Shown: piece by piece, positions 53,347-64,000 of the stretch
How positions within the stretch are numbered: position 1 is the first letter of the stretch
Layout of the letters: the number at the start of each line of letters is the position of its first letter
NCBI RefSeq assembly: GCF_007565055.1
Contig: NC_044549.1
Coordinates: 66,430,882-66,494,881, forward strand
Length of the DNA stretch: 64,000 bases
Source: Rhinopithecus roxellana
Lineage: Eukaryota; Chordata; Mammalia; Primates; Cercopithecidae
Direction of reading: 5' to 3'
Made by a program: the position numbers and the translations under genes
Notes under the pieces: model-generated
The model's database searches: none
What the model saw: the letters and a program-made list of their open reading frames with translations, nothing else
Told to the model about the DNA's origin: nothing

Positions 53347-55411
53347 GTGAAAAAGTGTGGATATCCATTTTTCCCAGCATCATTTATTGAAGAGACTGTC
53401 ATTTTCCCAATGTCTATATTGGCTTATTTGTCAAAAATCAGTATGATGTAGATGCATGAATTAATTTCTGGGATATCTATTCTGTTTCCGTGTTCTATGT
53501 ACCTGTTTTTATGCCAGTACAATGCTGTTTTGGTTACTATTGCAGCGTATTTTACAGTTAGCAAGTGTGATGCTTTCAGTTTTGTTCTTTTTGCTTAGGA
53601 TTACTTTGTCTCTTCAGTGTCCTTGTGGTTCCATGCAAATTTTAGGAATTTTTTCTTTTTCGTGAAGAATGACATTGATATTTTGAAAGGGATTGCATTA
53701 AAGCTGTAGATTGCTTTGAAAAATATGGCCATTTTAGCAATATTAATTCTTCCAATCCATAAACACTGGATATCTTTCCATGTATTTGTGTCTTCTTCAA
53801 TTTCTTTCATCAAAGTTTTATAGTTTTCATTATAGAGATCTTTCATCTTCTTCGTTAACTTTACTCGTAGGTATCTTATTTTTTATCACTACTGCAAATG
53901 GAATTACTTTCTTGATTCCTTTTTCAGATAGTTCGCTATAAATGTATAGAAATGCTACTGATTTTTTATGTTTATTTTGCACTCTCATCATTATAAAAAA
54001 TCAACTCTAAATGGATTAAAGATTTAAATGTAAAATTGAAAATGATACAGCTACTAGAAAAAATAGGGGAAATACTTTCGAATCTTTGGGTGGGCAAAAA
54101 TTTTTAAAATAAGGCTTTATAAGCATAGACAATACAAGCAAAATTAAACAAATAGGAGTACATCAAACTAAAAAGCCTTTGCACAGCAAATTAAATAACA
54201 GAGTGAAAAAATAACCTTCAGAATTGGAGAAAGTATTTGAAACCTCTATATCTGATAAGGGATTAACTTCAAGAATACATAGAAACTTAACAGCACACAC
54301 AAAAAACAAATAATCCAATTAAAAATGAGCAAAAGACCTTACTAGTTACTTCTCAAAAGTAGTTATTTAAATTTTTAACAGGCACATGAAAAAAATGCTC
54401 AACATCATTAATCATCAGAAAAATGCAAACCAAAACCACAATGAGATACAACCTCTCTCCAGTTATAATGCCTAGAATCAAAACAAGAGAATAAAAGAAG
54501 TGTTGGCAAGGATGTGAAGAAAAGGGAATACGTATACTCTGTTGGTGGGATTGTAAATTAGTATAGCCACTACAGGAAACAATACAGAGTTTCCTAAAAA
54601 AATTACTCGAATAAAACTGCTATATGATCCAGCAATTTTACTACTGGGTATATATCCAAATGAAATGAAATTAGTATATTGAACACATATATCTGCACTC
54701 CCAAGTTTACTGCAGCCCTATTTACAACAGCCAAAATATGGATTAAACTCAAGTGTTCAACAACGAATGAATGAGAGAAGAAAATGTGGTATACACACAC
54801 ACGTGATTTGTGTATATATATACACACACACAAATATACATGTGTGTATATATATGTATACACACAAATATATGTATACAATATATACAATAGAATAGTA
54901 TTCAGCCATAAAACAAAATGAAATCCTGTCATTTGCAACAATATGAATGGAAGTGGAGGACGTAATATTAAGTTAAATTATATTTCACTCAGACACAGAA
55001 ACACAAATATCACATGATTTTACTTATATATGGGGAATCTAAAAACAACAAAAAAAGTTGATATATAGGGAGAGAGTAAAACAGTGGTTACCAGAGACTG
55101 AGGAGGGGTGGAGGAGGGGAAGATGGAAAAATTGGTCAATGGATATAACTGCAATTAAATAGGAGGAATAACTTCTGGTGTTCTATTGCATACTAGGGTG
55201 ACAATGGTTAACATTAAGACATGACTTATTACAAAATAGCTAGAACAGAGGCTTTTGAATGTCCTTACACATATGAAGGGATGATCATGCTAAATACACC
55301 CTGAGTTAATCATGTTATAATATATGTATCAAAACATTAAATTATAATCTATAAATATGTGTAATTACAATATGTCAATTAATTTAATTTTTAAAATTTA
55401 TAAAAAAGAAA
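53347..55411 (+). mobile_element. L1MA-type element with 5' inversion (twin priming)
   Basis: Positions 53347 to about 53985 are ORF2 in reverse orientation (TTGTTCTTTTTGCTTAGGATTAC, ATTCTTCCAATCCATAAACAC). From about 53990 ORF2 is in sense orientation (AAATGGATTAAAGATTTAAATG) through to the 3'UTR. The reversed piece carries the ORF2 segment that normally lies just before the sense piece, with about 50 bases lost between. The ORF2 remnants are at 53601-53846 (minus) and in broken frames up to about 54960 (plus). They are nonfunctional. Confidence 0.85.
54789..54888. repeat. TA/CA microsatellite with a cruciform-type palindrome, within L1
   Basis: The L1 phrase GTGGTATATATACACAATGG has expanded to about 100 bp of mixed CA, TA and TG runs. 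ATATATATACACACA (54814-54828) and TGTGTGTATATATAT (54841-54855) are perfect 15-bp inverted arms around a 12-base loop. Confidence 0.85.
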
Positions 55412-55470
55412 TTCATACATGGGTATTCTGACTTTGAAACTCATGTGCATGTTTAATGCTTAAAGATCAG

Positions 55471-57047
55471 CATTAGTATTTAAAAACTGAGGAACTGGAA
55501 GGAGATACATTTTTGTTTTTGTTTATGTATTTGCCATACTGAAAATAAAATTTTTTTTTAAAAAAAAGCTATTAGAAGAAATCTAATAACAGAGTTAAGG
55601 TCAAATGATCAACAGTGGAAGACAGTTACATCAATAATTCCTCTTCATTTCTGTCACTTTTGAATCATACTAAAACAGAGAAATAACTTCAAAGATGACC
55701 TGATCTGAAGAGACAATACACAACCTTTCTCATTTTCTCCATCCCTGGGTTCCTATTGAAGACACACATAAATCTATATCTATCATATGTTATATGCAAG
55801 AAAAATAGTCTTATTATATAAGCTTGGTATTCCTGAAAGGAGACAAAGAATAAAACTGAGGTTACTTAAAATTTGTATGACTCCCATGGCCAATAAAGTA
55901 CTTGTTTGTACAACTGAGGAACCTGTATAATATAAAAATCAAAAATTAAAAGTTCATTTCCAGGTACGGTAAATATGAGCATCATGAAAGTTGCATGGTT
56001 GGCATTAGAGAATTTATCAATACCAGGCTGAAATCCTTTTGCCTTTTTTTCCCCTCAGACTCACTTGGTTTGATGAATTGAAATCGGACAAGGCAGGTAC
56101 AGTGAAGAGCTGAGTCCAGCATGTAGTAAATAGTTAAAACATACTGGATATTTCTATTAGTCACTATGATAAAAAGGGTTTATATCAGTGTTGTATCAAA
56201 GTTGAATGTTAGGTATCATGTATTGCAGTAAGAAGCTAAAAATCTTAGAGCATGTTATGCATTTTATTCATAAACTTAAATTTTTGAAAATACGACAAGC
56301 TACTAAAACTGTTTAGATTCTCAATAGCAAAATTAAAGTGCAAAAAAGTTTTAAAACTAAAGTGATCTATCAGAGATAGCACAAACCTGATCTTTGCCAT
56401 CCTTTGACGTTCATTAAAATACAGTAGTATAACCAATATGTATTGGACTAAGTTTGAAGAACATTCAAGTCTCCTTTACATTTATCAACAATACAGTCAT
56501 AATTTGCTCTCTCAGTGCCAAAACCATTTGTCAACTTGAAGCAATGTAGAGGGGAACATTCGATCAAACCACTGACTGTTTTCTAAGACATCACATGTGT
56601 GGCCTAGAATTTGTACTTTTTCATTTGGTTGGTACATGTTGAAAACTGTGAGGGATCTTATGCTCTGTTTGTCTTCTTGGTCAGATGTATCTATCTCTGT
56701 GTGAAAATTCAGTCAACAGACACTCTGAGACTGATTTTTACCTCTGAAAAATGTGAATAAGAAACTTTGACTCAGATGTAAACTTCCAACTAATGCTATT
56801 GTAGGTGCTGTGTATTAATTGCTTTGAATTACTGCCAATATATGAAGGGGTGTATTAACATTATGAGAAGATGTGAAATACAATGTGTCATTTAAAACTA
56901 CCAGATACATAAAAGAAGATCTGAATCATTTATACTGAATGTTGGCTAGGGCATTTTAGGGGAAAGGATGTCTTATTGTACCAACTGTTTTCCCTTTGAC
57001 TACTAGACTGACTATGCTGACTGTGTAGGTATTTTTTCCCCTTAAGA
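55471..57047. other. Unassigned AT-rich sequence
   Basis: About 1.6 kb without a repeat family or RNA gene that I recognise. ORFs are at most 63 codons. Confidence 0.5.
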
Positions 57048-57059
57048 GAGGTAGCATCT

Positions 57060-57362
57060 TTTTTGTTTGTTTGTTCGTTTGGAGATGGAGTTTCTCTCTT
57101 GTTGCCCACGCTCAAGCGTAATGGTGCAATCTAGGCTCACTGCAACCTCTGCCTCCCGGGTTCAAGCAATTCTGTTGCCTCAGCCTCCCAAGTAGCTGCG
57201 ATTACAGGCATTTGCCACCATGCCCAGGTAATTTTATATTTTTAGAAAGACAGGGTTTCACCATATTGGCCAGGCTGGTCTCGAACCCCTGACCTCAAGT
57301 GATCCACCCACCTCCGCTTCCTGGAGTGCTGGGATTACAGGCGTGAGCCACCGTGCCCAGCT
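57060..57362 (-). mobile_element. Alu SINE, AluS-like
   Basis: A full-length reverse-complement Alu: (TTTG)n-type tail, GGAGATGGAGTTTCTCTCTTG, ending GAGCCACCGTGCCCAGCT. GAGGTAGCATCT at 57048-57059 and 57363-57374 is a perfect 12-bp duplication. Confidence 0.94.
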
Positions 57363-57879
57363 GAGGTAGCATCTCTTTAAGATATCCCCAACAAACCTCT
57401 TCTCTTAATGTTGCGAATTTTCTCAGGACTATCATACTAACTATAATTCTCAAGGCAAATAGAATTGTGGTAATTGGATTAAACGCATCAGAGTTCTCTT
57501 GGAACTGAGGTCAATCCCACTCAAATTCTATGGCTGCTACCAACTGGGAGATGGTGGAAATAGATGCTGAGGAGTCAAATGTACAGTAAACATACAATGC
57601 TCACTGCTAGTAGTGCACAGGGTTTTGAGGTTTGACTATTTCTTTATTTCTTTTTTTCGCTTCTTTTTTTTTTTTTTTTTTAATTATACTGTAAGTTCTA
57701 GGGTACATGTGCACAACGTGCAGGTTTGTTACATAGGTATACATGTGCCATGTTGGTGTGCTGCACCCATCAACTTGTCATTTACACTGGATATTTCTCC
57801 TAATGCTATCCCTCCCCCAATCTGTCACTCCCCAACAGGCCCTGGTGTGCGATGTTCCTGCCCTGTGTCCATGTGTTCT

Positions 57880-60849
57880 CATTGTTCAGTTCCCACCAAT
57901 GAATGAGAACATGTGGTGTTTGGTTTCTGTCCTTGTGATAGTTTGCTGAGAATGATGGTTTCCAGCTTCATCCATGCCCCTGCAAAGGCAATGAACTCAT
58001 CCTTCTTTAAGGATGCATAGTATTCCATGGTGTATATGTTCCACATTTTCTTAACCCAGTCTATCATTGATGGACATTTGAGTTGATTCCAAGTCTTTGC
58101 TATTGTGAATAGTGCTGCAATGTATGTGTGCATGTGTCTTTATAGTAGCATGATTTATAATCCTTTGGCTATGTACCCAGTAATGGGATCGCTGGGTCAA
58201 ATGGTATTTCTAGTTCTGGATCCTTGAGGAATTGCCACACTGTCTTCCACAATGGTTGAACTAACTTACACTCCTACCAACAACGTAAAAGCATTCCTAT
58301 TTCTCCACATCCTCTCCAGTATCTGTTGTTTCCTCACTTTTTAATGATCACCATTCTAACTGGCATGAGATAGTATCTCATTGTTGTTTTGATTTGCATT
58401 TCTTTGATGAAGAATGATGATGAGCATTTTTTCATATGTCTGTTGGCTGCATAAATGTCTTCTTTTGAGAAGTGTCTGTTCATATCCTTTGCCCACTTTT
58501 TGATGGAGATTTTTTTTTTTTCTTGTAAATTTGTTTAAGTTCTTTGTAGATTCTGGATATTAGCCCTTTGTCAGATAGGTAGATTGCAAAAATTTTCCCG
58601 CATTCTGTAGGTTGCCTGTTCACTCTGATGATAGTTTCTTTTGCTGTGCAGAAAGTCTTTAGTTTAATTGGATCCCATTTGTCTATTTTGGCTATTGTTG
58701 CCATTGCTTTTGCTGTTTTAGTCATGAAGTCTTTGTCCATGCCTATGTCCTGAATGACATTGCCTAGGTTTTCTTCTAGGGTTTTTATGGTTTTAGGTCT
58801 AACATTTAAGTCTTAAATCCATCTGAATTAATTTTTGTATAAGGTGTAAGGAAGGGATCCAGTTTCAGCTTTCTACATATGGGAATTCTTCCACTTTTTG
58901 CCCATTCATTATGATATTGGCTGTGGGTATGTCATAAACAGCTCTTATTATTTTGAGATACTTGATATACTTTCCATCTAGTTTATTGAGAGTTTTTAGC
59001 ATGAAGGGCTGCTGAATTTTGTTGAAGACCTTTTCTGCATCTATTGAGATAATCATATGGTTTTTGTCATTGGTTCTGTGTATGTGATGGATTACATTTA
59101 TTGATTTGCATGTGTTGAACCAGTCTTGCATCCCAGGGATGAAGCCAACTTGATCATGGTGAATAACCTTTTTGACGTGCTGCTGGATCTGGTTTGCCAG
59201 TATTTTATTGAGGATTTTCGCATTGATGTTCATCAGGGATATTGGCCTGAAATTCTCTTTTGTGTGTGTGTGTGTCTCTGCCAGGCTTTGGTATCAGGAT
59301 GATGTTGGCCTTATAAAATGAGTTAGAGGGGAATTCCCTCTTTTTTTATTGATTGGAATAGCTTCAGAAGAAATGGTACTGGCTTCTCTTTGTACCTCTG
59401 CTAGAATTTGGCTGTGAATCTGTCTGGTCCTGGACTTTTTTTTTGCTTGGTAGGCTATTAATTATTGCCTCAATTTCAGAATTAGTTATTGGTCTATTCA
59501 GAGATTCAATTTCTTCCTGGTTTAATCTTGGGAGGGTGTATGTACACAGGAATTTATCCATTTCTTCTAGACTTTCTAGTTTATATGTATAGAGGCATTT
59601 ATAGTATTCTCTGATGGTAGTTTGTATTTCTGTGGGGTCCGTGGTGATATCCCCTTTATCATTTTTTATTGCATCTATTTGATTCTTCTCTTTTCTTCTT
59701 TATTAGTCTTCCTAGTGGTCTACCTATTTTGTTGATCTTTTCAAAAAACCAGCTTCTGGATTCATTGATTTTTTTGAAGGGTTCTTTGTGTCTCTATCTC
59801 CTTCAGTTCTTCTCTGATCTTAGTTGTTGCTTGCCTTCTGTTAGCTTTTGAACTTCTTTGCTCTTGCTTCTCTAGTTGTTTTAATTGTGATGTTAGGGTG
59901 TCGATTTTGGATCTTTCCTGCTCTCTCTTGTGGTCATTTGGTGCTATAAACTTCCCTCTACACACTGCTTTAAATGTGTCCCAGAGATTCTGGTATGTTG
60001 TGTCTTTGCCTTAATTGGTTTCAAAGAACATACTTATTTCTGCCTTCATTTTGTTATTTACCCAGTAGTCATTCAGGAGCAGGTTGTTCAGTTTCCATGT
60101 AGTTATGCGGTTTTGAGTGAGTTTCTTAATCCTGAGTTCTAATTTGATTGCACTGTGGTCTAAGAGACAGTTTGTTGTGATTTCTGTTCTTTCACATTTG
60201 CTGAGGAGTGTTTTGCTTCCAATTATGTGGTCAATTTTAGAAAAAGTGTGATGTGGTGCTGAGAAGAATGTACATGCCATTGATTTGGGGTGAAGAGTTC
60301 TATAGATGTCTATTAGATCCACTTGGTGCAGAGCTGAGTTCAAGTCCTGTATATCCTTGTTAACCTTCTGTCTCACTGATTTGTCTAATATTGACAGTGG
60401 GGTGTTAAAGTCTCCCATTATTATTGTGTGGGAGTCTAAGTCTCTTTGTAGGTCTCTAAGGACTTGACTTATGAATCTGGTTGCTCTTGTACTGGGTGTA
60501 TATATATTTAGGATAGTTAGCTCTTCTTGTTGAATTGATCCCTTTACCATTATGTAATGGCCTTATTTGTCTCTTTTGATCTTTGTTGGTTTAAAATCTG
60601 TTTTATCAGAGACTAGAATTGCAACCCCTGCTTTTTGTTGTTGTTGTTTGCTTTCTAGTGGCTTGGTAGATCTCCCTCCATTCCTTTATTTTGAGACTAC
60701 GTGTGTCTGCATGTGAGATGGGTCTCCTGAATACAACACACTGATGGGTCTTGACTCTATCCAATTTGCCAGTTTGTGTCTTTTAATTGGGGCATTTAGC
60801 CCATTTACATTTAGGTTAATATTGTTATGTGTGAATTTGATCCTGTCAT
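57880..60849 (-). pseudogene. L1 ORF2 pseudogene lacking the reverse-transcriptase catalytic box
   Basis: The original start is the ATG at 60849. The longest open piece, 60011-60550 (179 codons), is the endonuclease C-terminal half. It keeps IIMGDFNTPLS and KIDHIIGSK, but the later SDHS motif reads LDHS, so one catalytic-site residue is changed. The reverse-transcriptase part at 58865-59233 keeps motif A as IISIDAEKVFNKIQ and then runs into the internal deletion, which removes the YADD/FADD box and the thumb. C-terminal pieces remain at 58480-58740 and 57879-58133. Confidence 0.88.
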
Positions 60850-60904
60850 TATGATGTTAGTTGGTTATTTTGCCCCTTAATTGATGCAGTTTCTCCATAG
60901 CATA

Positions 60905-61880
60905 GAAGGATTTTATAATTTGGCATGTTTTTGTGGTGGCTGATACTAATTGTCCCTTTCCATGTTTAGTGCTTCCTTCAAGAGCTCTTGTAAGGCAGGC
61001 CAAGTGATGACAAAATCTCTCAGCGTTTGCTTGTCTCTAAAGGCTTTTATTTCTCCTTCACTTGTGAAGTTTAGTTTGACTGGATATGAAATTCTGGGTT
61101 AATAATTCTTTTCTTTAAGAATGTTGAATATTGGCCCCCCTCTCTTCTGGCTCATAGGGTTTCTGCAGAGAGATCCACTGTTAGTCTGATGGGCTTCCTT
61201 TGTGATAACTCTACCTCTCTCTTTGGCTGCCCTTAATATTTTTTCTTCATTTCAACCTTGGTGAATCTGATGATTATGTGTGTTGGCGTTGCTCTTCTCG
61301 AGGAGTATCTTCGTGATGTTCTCTGTATTTCCGGAATTTGAATGTTGGCCTACCTTGCTAGGTTGGGGAAGTTCTCTTGGATAATATCCTGAAGAGTGTT
61401 TTCTAACTAGGTTCTATTCTCCCTGTCACTTTCAGGTACATCAATCTAATGTAGATTTGATCTTTTCACATAGTCCCATATTTCTTAGAGGCTTTGTTTC
61501 TTTTTACTCTTTTTTTTTCTCTAATCTTGTCTTCTTGCTTTATTTTATTAATGTGATCTTCAATCACTGATATCCTTTCTTCCATTTGATTGAACTGGCT
61601 ATTGAAGCTTGTGCATGCATCACAAAGTCTCGTGCTCTGGTTTTCAGCTCCATCGGGTCATTTAAGGTTTTTGCTACACTGTTTATTCTAGTTAACCATT
61701 CGTCTAACTTTTTTTCATTGCTATGAGTTAGAACATTCTCCTTTAGCTCAGAGAAGTTTGTTATTACCACCTTCTGAAGCCTACTTCTGTCAATTTGTCA
61801 AACTCATTCTCTGTCCTGTTTTGTTCCATTGCTGTCAAGGAGCTTTGATCCTTTGGAGAAGAGGCATTCTTGTTTTTGGA
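60905..61880 (-). pseudogene. L1 ORF1 pseudogene
   Basis: Only 61564-61770 is readily open (MVITNFSELKENVLTHSNEK, then RINSVAKTLNDPMELKTRAR), corresponding to the region leading into the coiled coil. The C-terminal RNA-binding domain over about 60950-61300 is recognisable in nucleotides (CTTCACTTGTGAAGTTTAG, CTGTTAGTCTGATGGGC) but frameshifted. No complete ORF1 product is possible. Confidence 0.8.
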
Positions 61881-62954
61881 ATTTTCAGCTTTTCTGCTCT
61901 GGTTTCTTCCCATCTTTGTGGTTTTTATCTACCTTTGGTCTTTGATGTGGGACTCCTACAGATAAGGTTTTGGTGTGGATGTGCTTTTTGTTGATGTTGA
62001 TGCTGTTCCTTTCTGTTTGTTAGCTGCCCTTCTAACAGTCAGGCACCTCAGCTTCACGTATGTTGGAGTCTGCTGGAGGTCCACTCCAGACGCTGTTTGC
62101 CTGGGTATCACCAGTGGAGGCTGCAGAATGGCAAATATTTCAGAACAGCAAATATTGCTGCCTGATCCTTCCTCTGGAAGCCTCGTCCCAGAGGGGCACC
62201 TGTCTGTATAAGGTGTCTGTCGGCCCCTGTTGGGAAGTGTCTCATGCTACATGGGGTTCAGGTACCCACTTGAGGAGGCAGTTGTTCTCAGAACTCAAAC
62301 ACTGTGCTAGGAGAACCACTACTCTCTTCAGAGCTGTCAGACAGGGACATAAAAGTCTGCAGAAGTTATCTGCTACCTTATGTTCAGCTATGCCCTGCCC
62401 ACAGGGGTGGAGTCTATAGAGGCAGTAGTTCTTGCTGAGCTGTGGTGGGGTCTGCCCAGTTCGAGCCTCCCAGCCTCTTTGTTTACCTACTCAAGCCTCA
62501 GCAATGACACATGCCCCTCCCACAACCAAGCTGCAGCCTCACAGGTTGATCTCAGCCTGCTGCACTAGCTATGAGCAAGGCTCCATGGGTGTGGGACCCA
62601 CTGAGCCAGGCACGGGAGGAAATCTCTTGGTCTGCTGTTTGCTAAGACCTTGGGAAAAGTGCAGTATTTGGGCAGGAGTGTACCATTTTTTCAGATACAG
62701 ACTGTCACGGCTTCCCTTGATTAGGAAAGGGAAATCCCTGATCCCTTGTGCTTCTCAGGTGAGGTGACACCTTGCCCTGCTTTGGCTTGCCTTCTGTGGG
62801 CTGCACCCACTGTACAATCAGTCCCAATGAGAGGAAGCAGCTACCTCAGTTGGAAATGCAGAAATCAGCCATCTTCTGCATCGATCTTGCTGGAAGCTGC
62901 AGACTGGAGCTGTTCCCATTCAGCCATCTTGAAAGCAACCCTATTTCTTTATTT

Positions 62955-63510
62955 ATGAGTGGATCCAACCTGTTTCCATCCACATGATAACATCATACAA
63001 CTGAATATCAATGTGAACAGATCCCCTACCCATAGTTAATTGACTCCAAAAGGGCTACATTTATCCTCGTTTAAGCAATCAAATTCCTTTTCCTGCAAAT
63101 TAGAAAGTAAAATAAGTGACTCTAGTCTCCCCTTGGATGTGTTCTTAAAGATTTCAGATACAAATTTAGCAACTGAAATCCATGGCCATCCCTTACTCTC
63201 TCAACTAGGTAGCAGTGAAAACACTATGTAGTTAGAAAAAGAACTAACCTTGCATGCAGAAAGCAAAAATTTTAAAAATATACAGACTATTTTCAATGGT
63301 CCCTACTGCTAGCACTTCAATCCCTTATTCCATTCTTCAGATCCTGAGACACCCAATAACTTCACTGGAGAGCTTCCTTCTTGCTTAACCTAAACTCAGT
63401 TGAGTTTTCCTCATTTGCAGCCAAAATAATTCTAAAAAACACAGACATTATTTGTTTAGATAAAATTTGTTTTCCCTTTCTATCAAATAAAGTTTTCTCC
63501 ATAGATGGGG
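62955..63510. other. Unassigned sequence
   Basis: No recognised repeat family, RNA or supported ORF lies between the L1 and the microsatellite. Confidence 0.5.
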
Positions 63511-63555
63511 AACACACACCACACACACACACGCACACATACAGATGCATGCACG

Positions 63556-63599
<44 letters not shown>
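63511..63599. repeat. (CA)n microsatellite
   Basis: An interrupted start (ACACACACC, GCACACATACAGATGCATGCACGC) leads into about 20 uninterrupted AC units. The opposing ORFs that read HTHTHT and VCVCVC across it are artefacts of the repeat. Confidence 0.95.
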
Positions 63600-63602
<3 letters not shown>

Positions 63603-64000
63603 CCATTATGAGAAGTAATTTCTCACAATGGCTGGAAATCTCGATATTTAGAGTTCAAATTACTAAATTGAGACTTTTATTCTTTTGGGGATGGTGGAGA
63701 GACAATAGAAGACTCAATAAGGCACAAGACATTTTTAAAATATTCATAATGTGATGTGACTTGTTTTATCGATGAGAGGAGATGGATTTTGGAGGAAACT
63801 GGCAATGATATCAAAGCAATGATTGTATCCACTTACAACATCTTTGTAAGAATTTTCCTTTAGAATGACTTTTGTGATTTTTTTCTGCCTTGATCCTGGG
63901 ATAAAACTTATTTCCGAGATCTACTATCCAGAAGAACTTCTAGATTTTTAACATTATTCCATTTTCCTAAACTGTCACAATAATCAGGGGAGGAGGGTAA
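63600..64000. other. Unassigned sequence
   Basis: Ordinary AT-rich sequence with no recognised feature up to the window end. Confidence 0.5.

Larger units (their letters stand above)
53205..55470 (-). mobile_element. MIR SINE, split by a twin-primed L1
   Basis: The left piece, to about 53346, reads ATTTTCAGAAAACTAGGGCTTAGG, TAAGTTGCATAAGGTCACAAAGG. The right piece, from about 55412, reads ATTCATACATGGGTATTCTGAC, the expected next part of a reverse-complement MIR. The L1 between them is therefore the younger insertion. Confidence 0.6.
57650..62940 (-). mobile_element. Full-length-type L1PA with internal deletion, inactive
   Basis: It starts with a T-rich tail and the L1PA 3'UTR (AATTATACTGTAAGTTCTAGGG) and ends at CAGCCATCTTGAAAGCAACC, the reverse of the L1 5' terminus. 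A perfect 14-bp duplication CTATTTCTTTATTT (57636-57649 and 62941-62954) proves both ends. At about 58881 the sequence jumps from TTCTACATATGG to GGAATTCTTCC, skipping about 0.87 kb that is present in the copy at 33148. That explains the 5.29-kb length. Confidence 0.95.

Noticed and set aside
60011..60550. A 179-codon open frame on the minus strand, the longest of the window, as a candidate gene
   Set aside because: It is the endonuclease part of L1 ORF2 (GDFNTPLS, KIDHI), lies within a full L1 and is broken on both sides.
63511..63599. Regularly spaced CA motifs, considered as a CRISPR-like array
   Set aside because: It is a plain dinucleotide microsatellite with no spacer/repeat structure.
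1..64000. A new multi-gene defence, mobile or biosynthetic system
   Set aside because: No operon-like set of genes, no bacterial or phage features and no host coding exon were found. The window is primate noncoding DNA built from transposon remnants.

Overview
This window is noncoding nuclear DNA from a primate, most likely an Old World monkey (Cercopithecidae). More than half of it is recognisable transposon sequence: Alu, L1 of the L1PA type, older L1MA/L1M, MIR, L2, MaLR/MLT1 LTRs, and hAT-Charlie and Tigger DNA transposons. The lineage call rests on the two youngest Alu copies (22267 and 50777). Both carry the right-arm string GATCCGGCCACTGC and the string GGCGTAAACCC, which I know as typical of cercopithecid AluY/YR copies. 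Human AluY usually reads GATCGCGCCACTGC and GGCGTGAACCC. I found no host protein-coding exon, tRNA, rRNA or CRISPR array. Every long reading frame lies in a retrotransposon remnant or is antisense to one.

Layout. 0-8 kb: two 5'-truncated L1PA copies in opposite orientation (797-2049 minus, 5667-7583 plus), two AluY-like copies, a MER20 split by an Alu monomer, and an MLT1 LTR split by the plus-strand L1. 8-33 kb: mostly old, decayed sequence with MIR, L2, MLT1, MER2, MER3/MER33-like, MER5A and single Alus. Repeat-poor stretches lie at about 8.1-9.5, 26.0-28.0 and 30.4-32.0 kb. 33.1-39.6 kb: a near full-length, dead L1PA on the minus strand, next to old L1M pieces. 39.7-41.9 kb: an L1M 3' end split by MER20, another L1M fragment and a Tigger-like element. 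42.0-51.65 kb: one dismembered, near full-length L1MA-type element on the plus strand. It has been interrupted by an Alu, a roughly 1.8-kb ERV1 solo LTR that itself holds an MLT2-like LTR, a MaLR LTR scar and two more Alus. 52-57.6 kb: a MIR, an old Alu, a second MIR split by an L1 with the 5' inversion expected from twin priming, and unassigned sequence. 57.65-62.94 kb: a second full-length-type L1PA on the minus strand, with a perfect 14-bp target-site duplication and an internal deletion of about 0.87 kb. The end holds a (CA)n microsatellite.

There is no operon-like or cooperative gene set. The biology here is the layered record of insertions, deletions and inversions. I did not find an undescribed biological system. 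The most useful observations are structural: the twin-primed L1, nested LTRs with intact target-site duplications, foldback palindromes, a G-rich tract where an Alu tail should be, an L1 5'UTR tandem repeat, and lineage-informative Alu insertions. Family names are assigned from memory of consensus sequences and are tentative below the level of superfamily. Boundaries are generally good to about 10-20 bases unless a target-site duplication fixes them.
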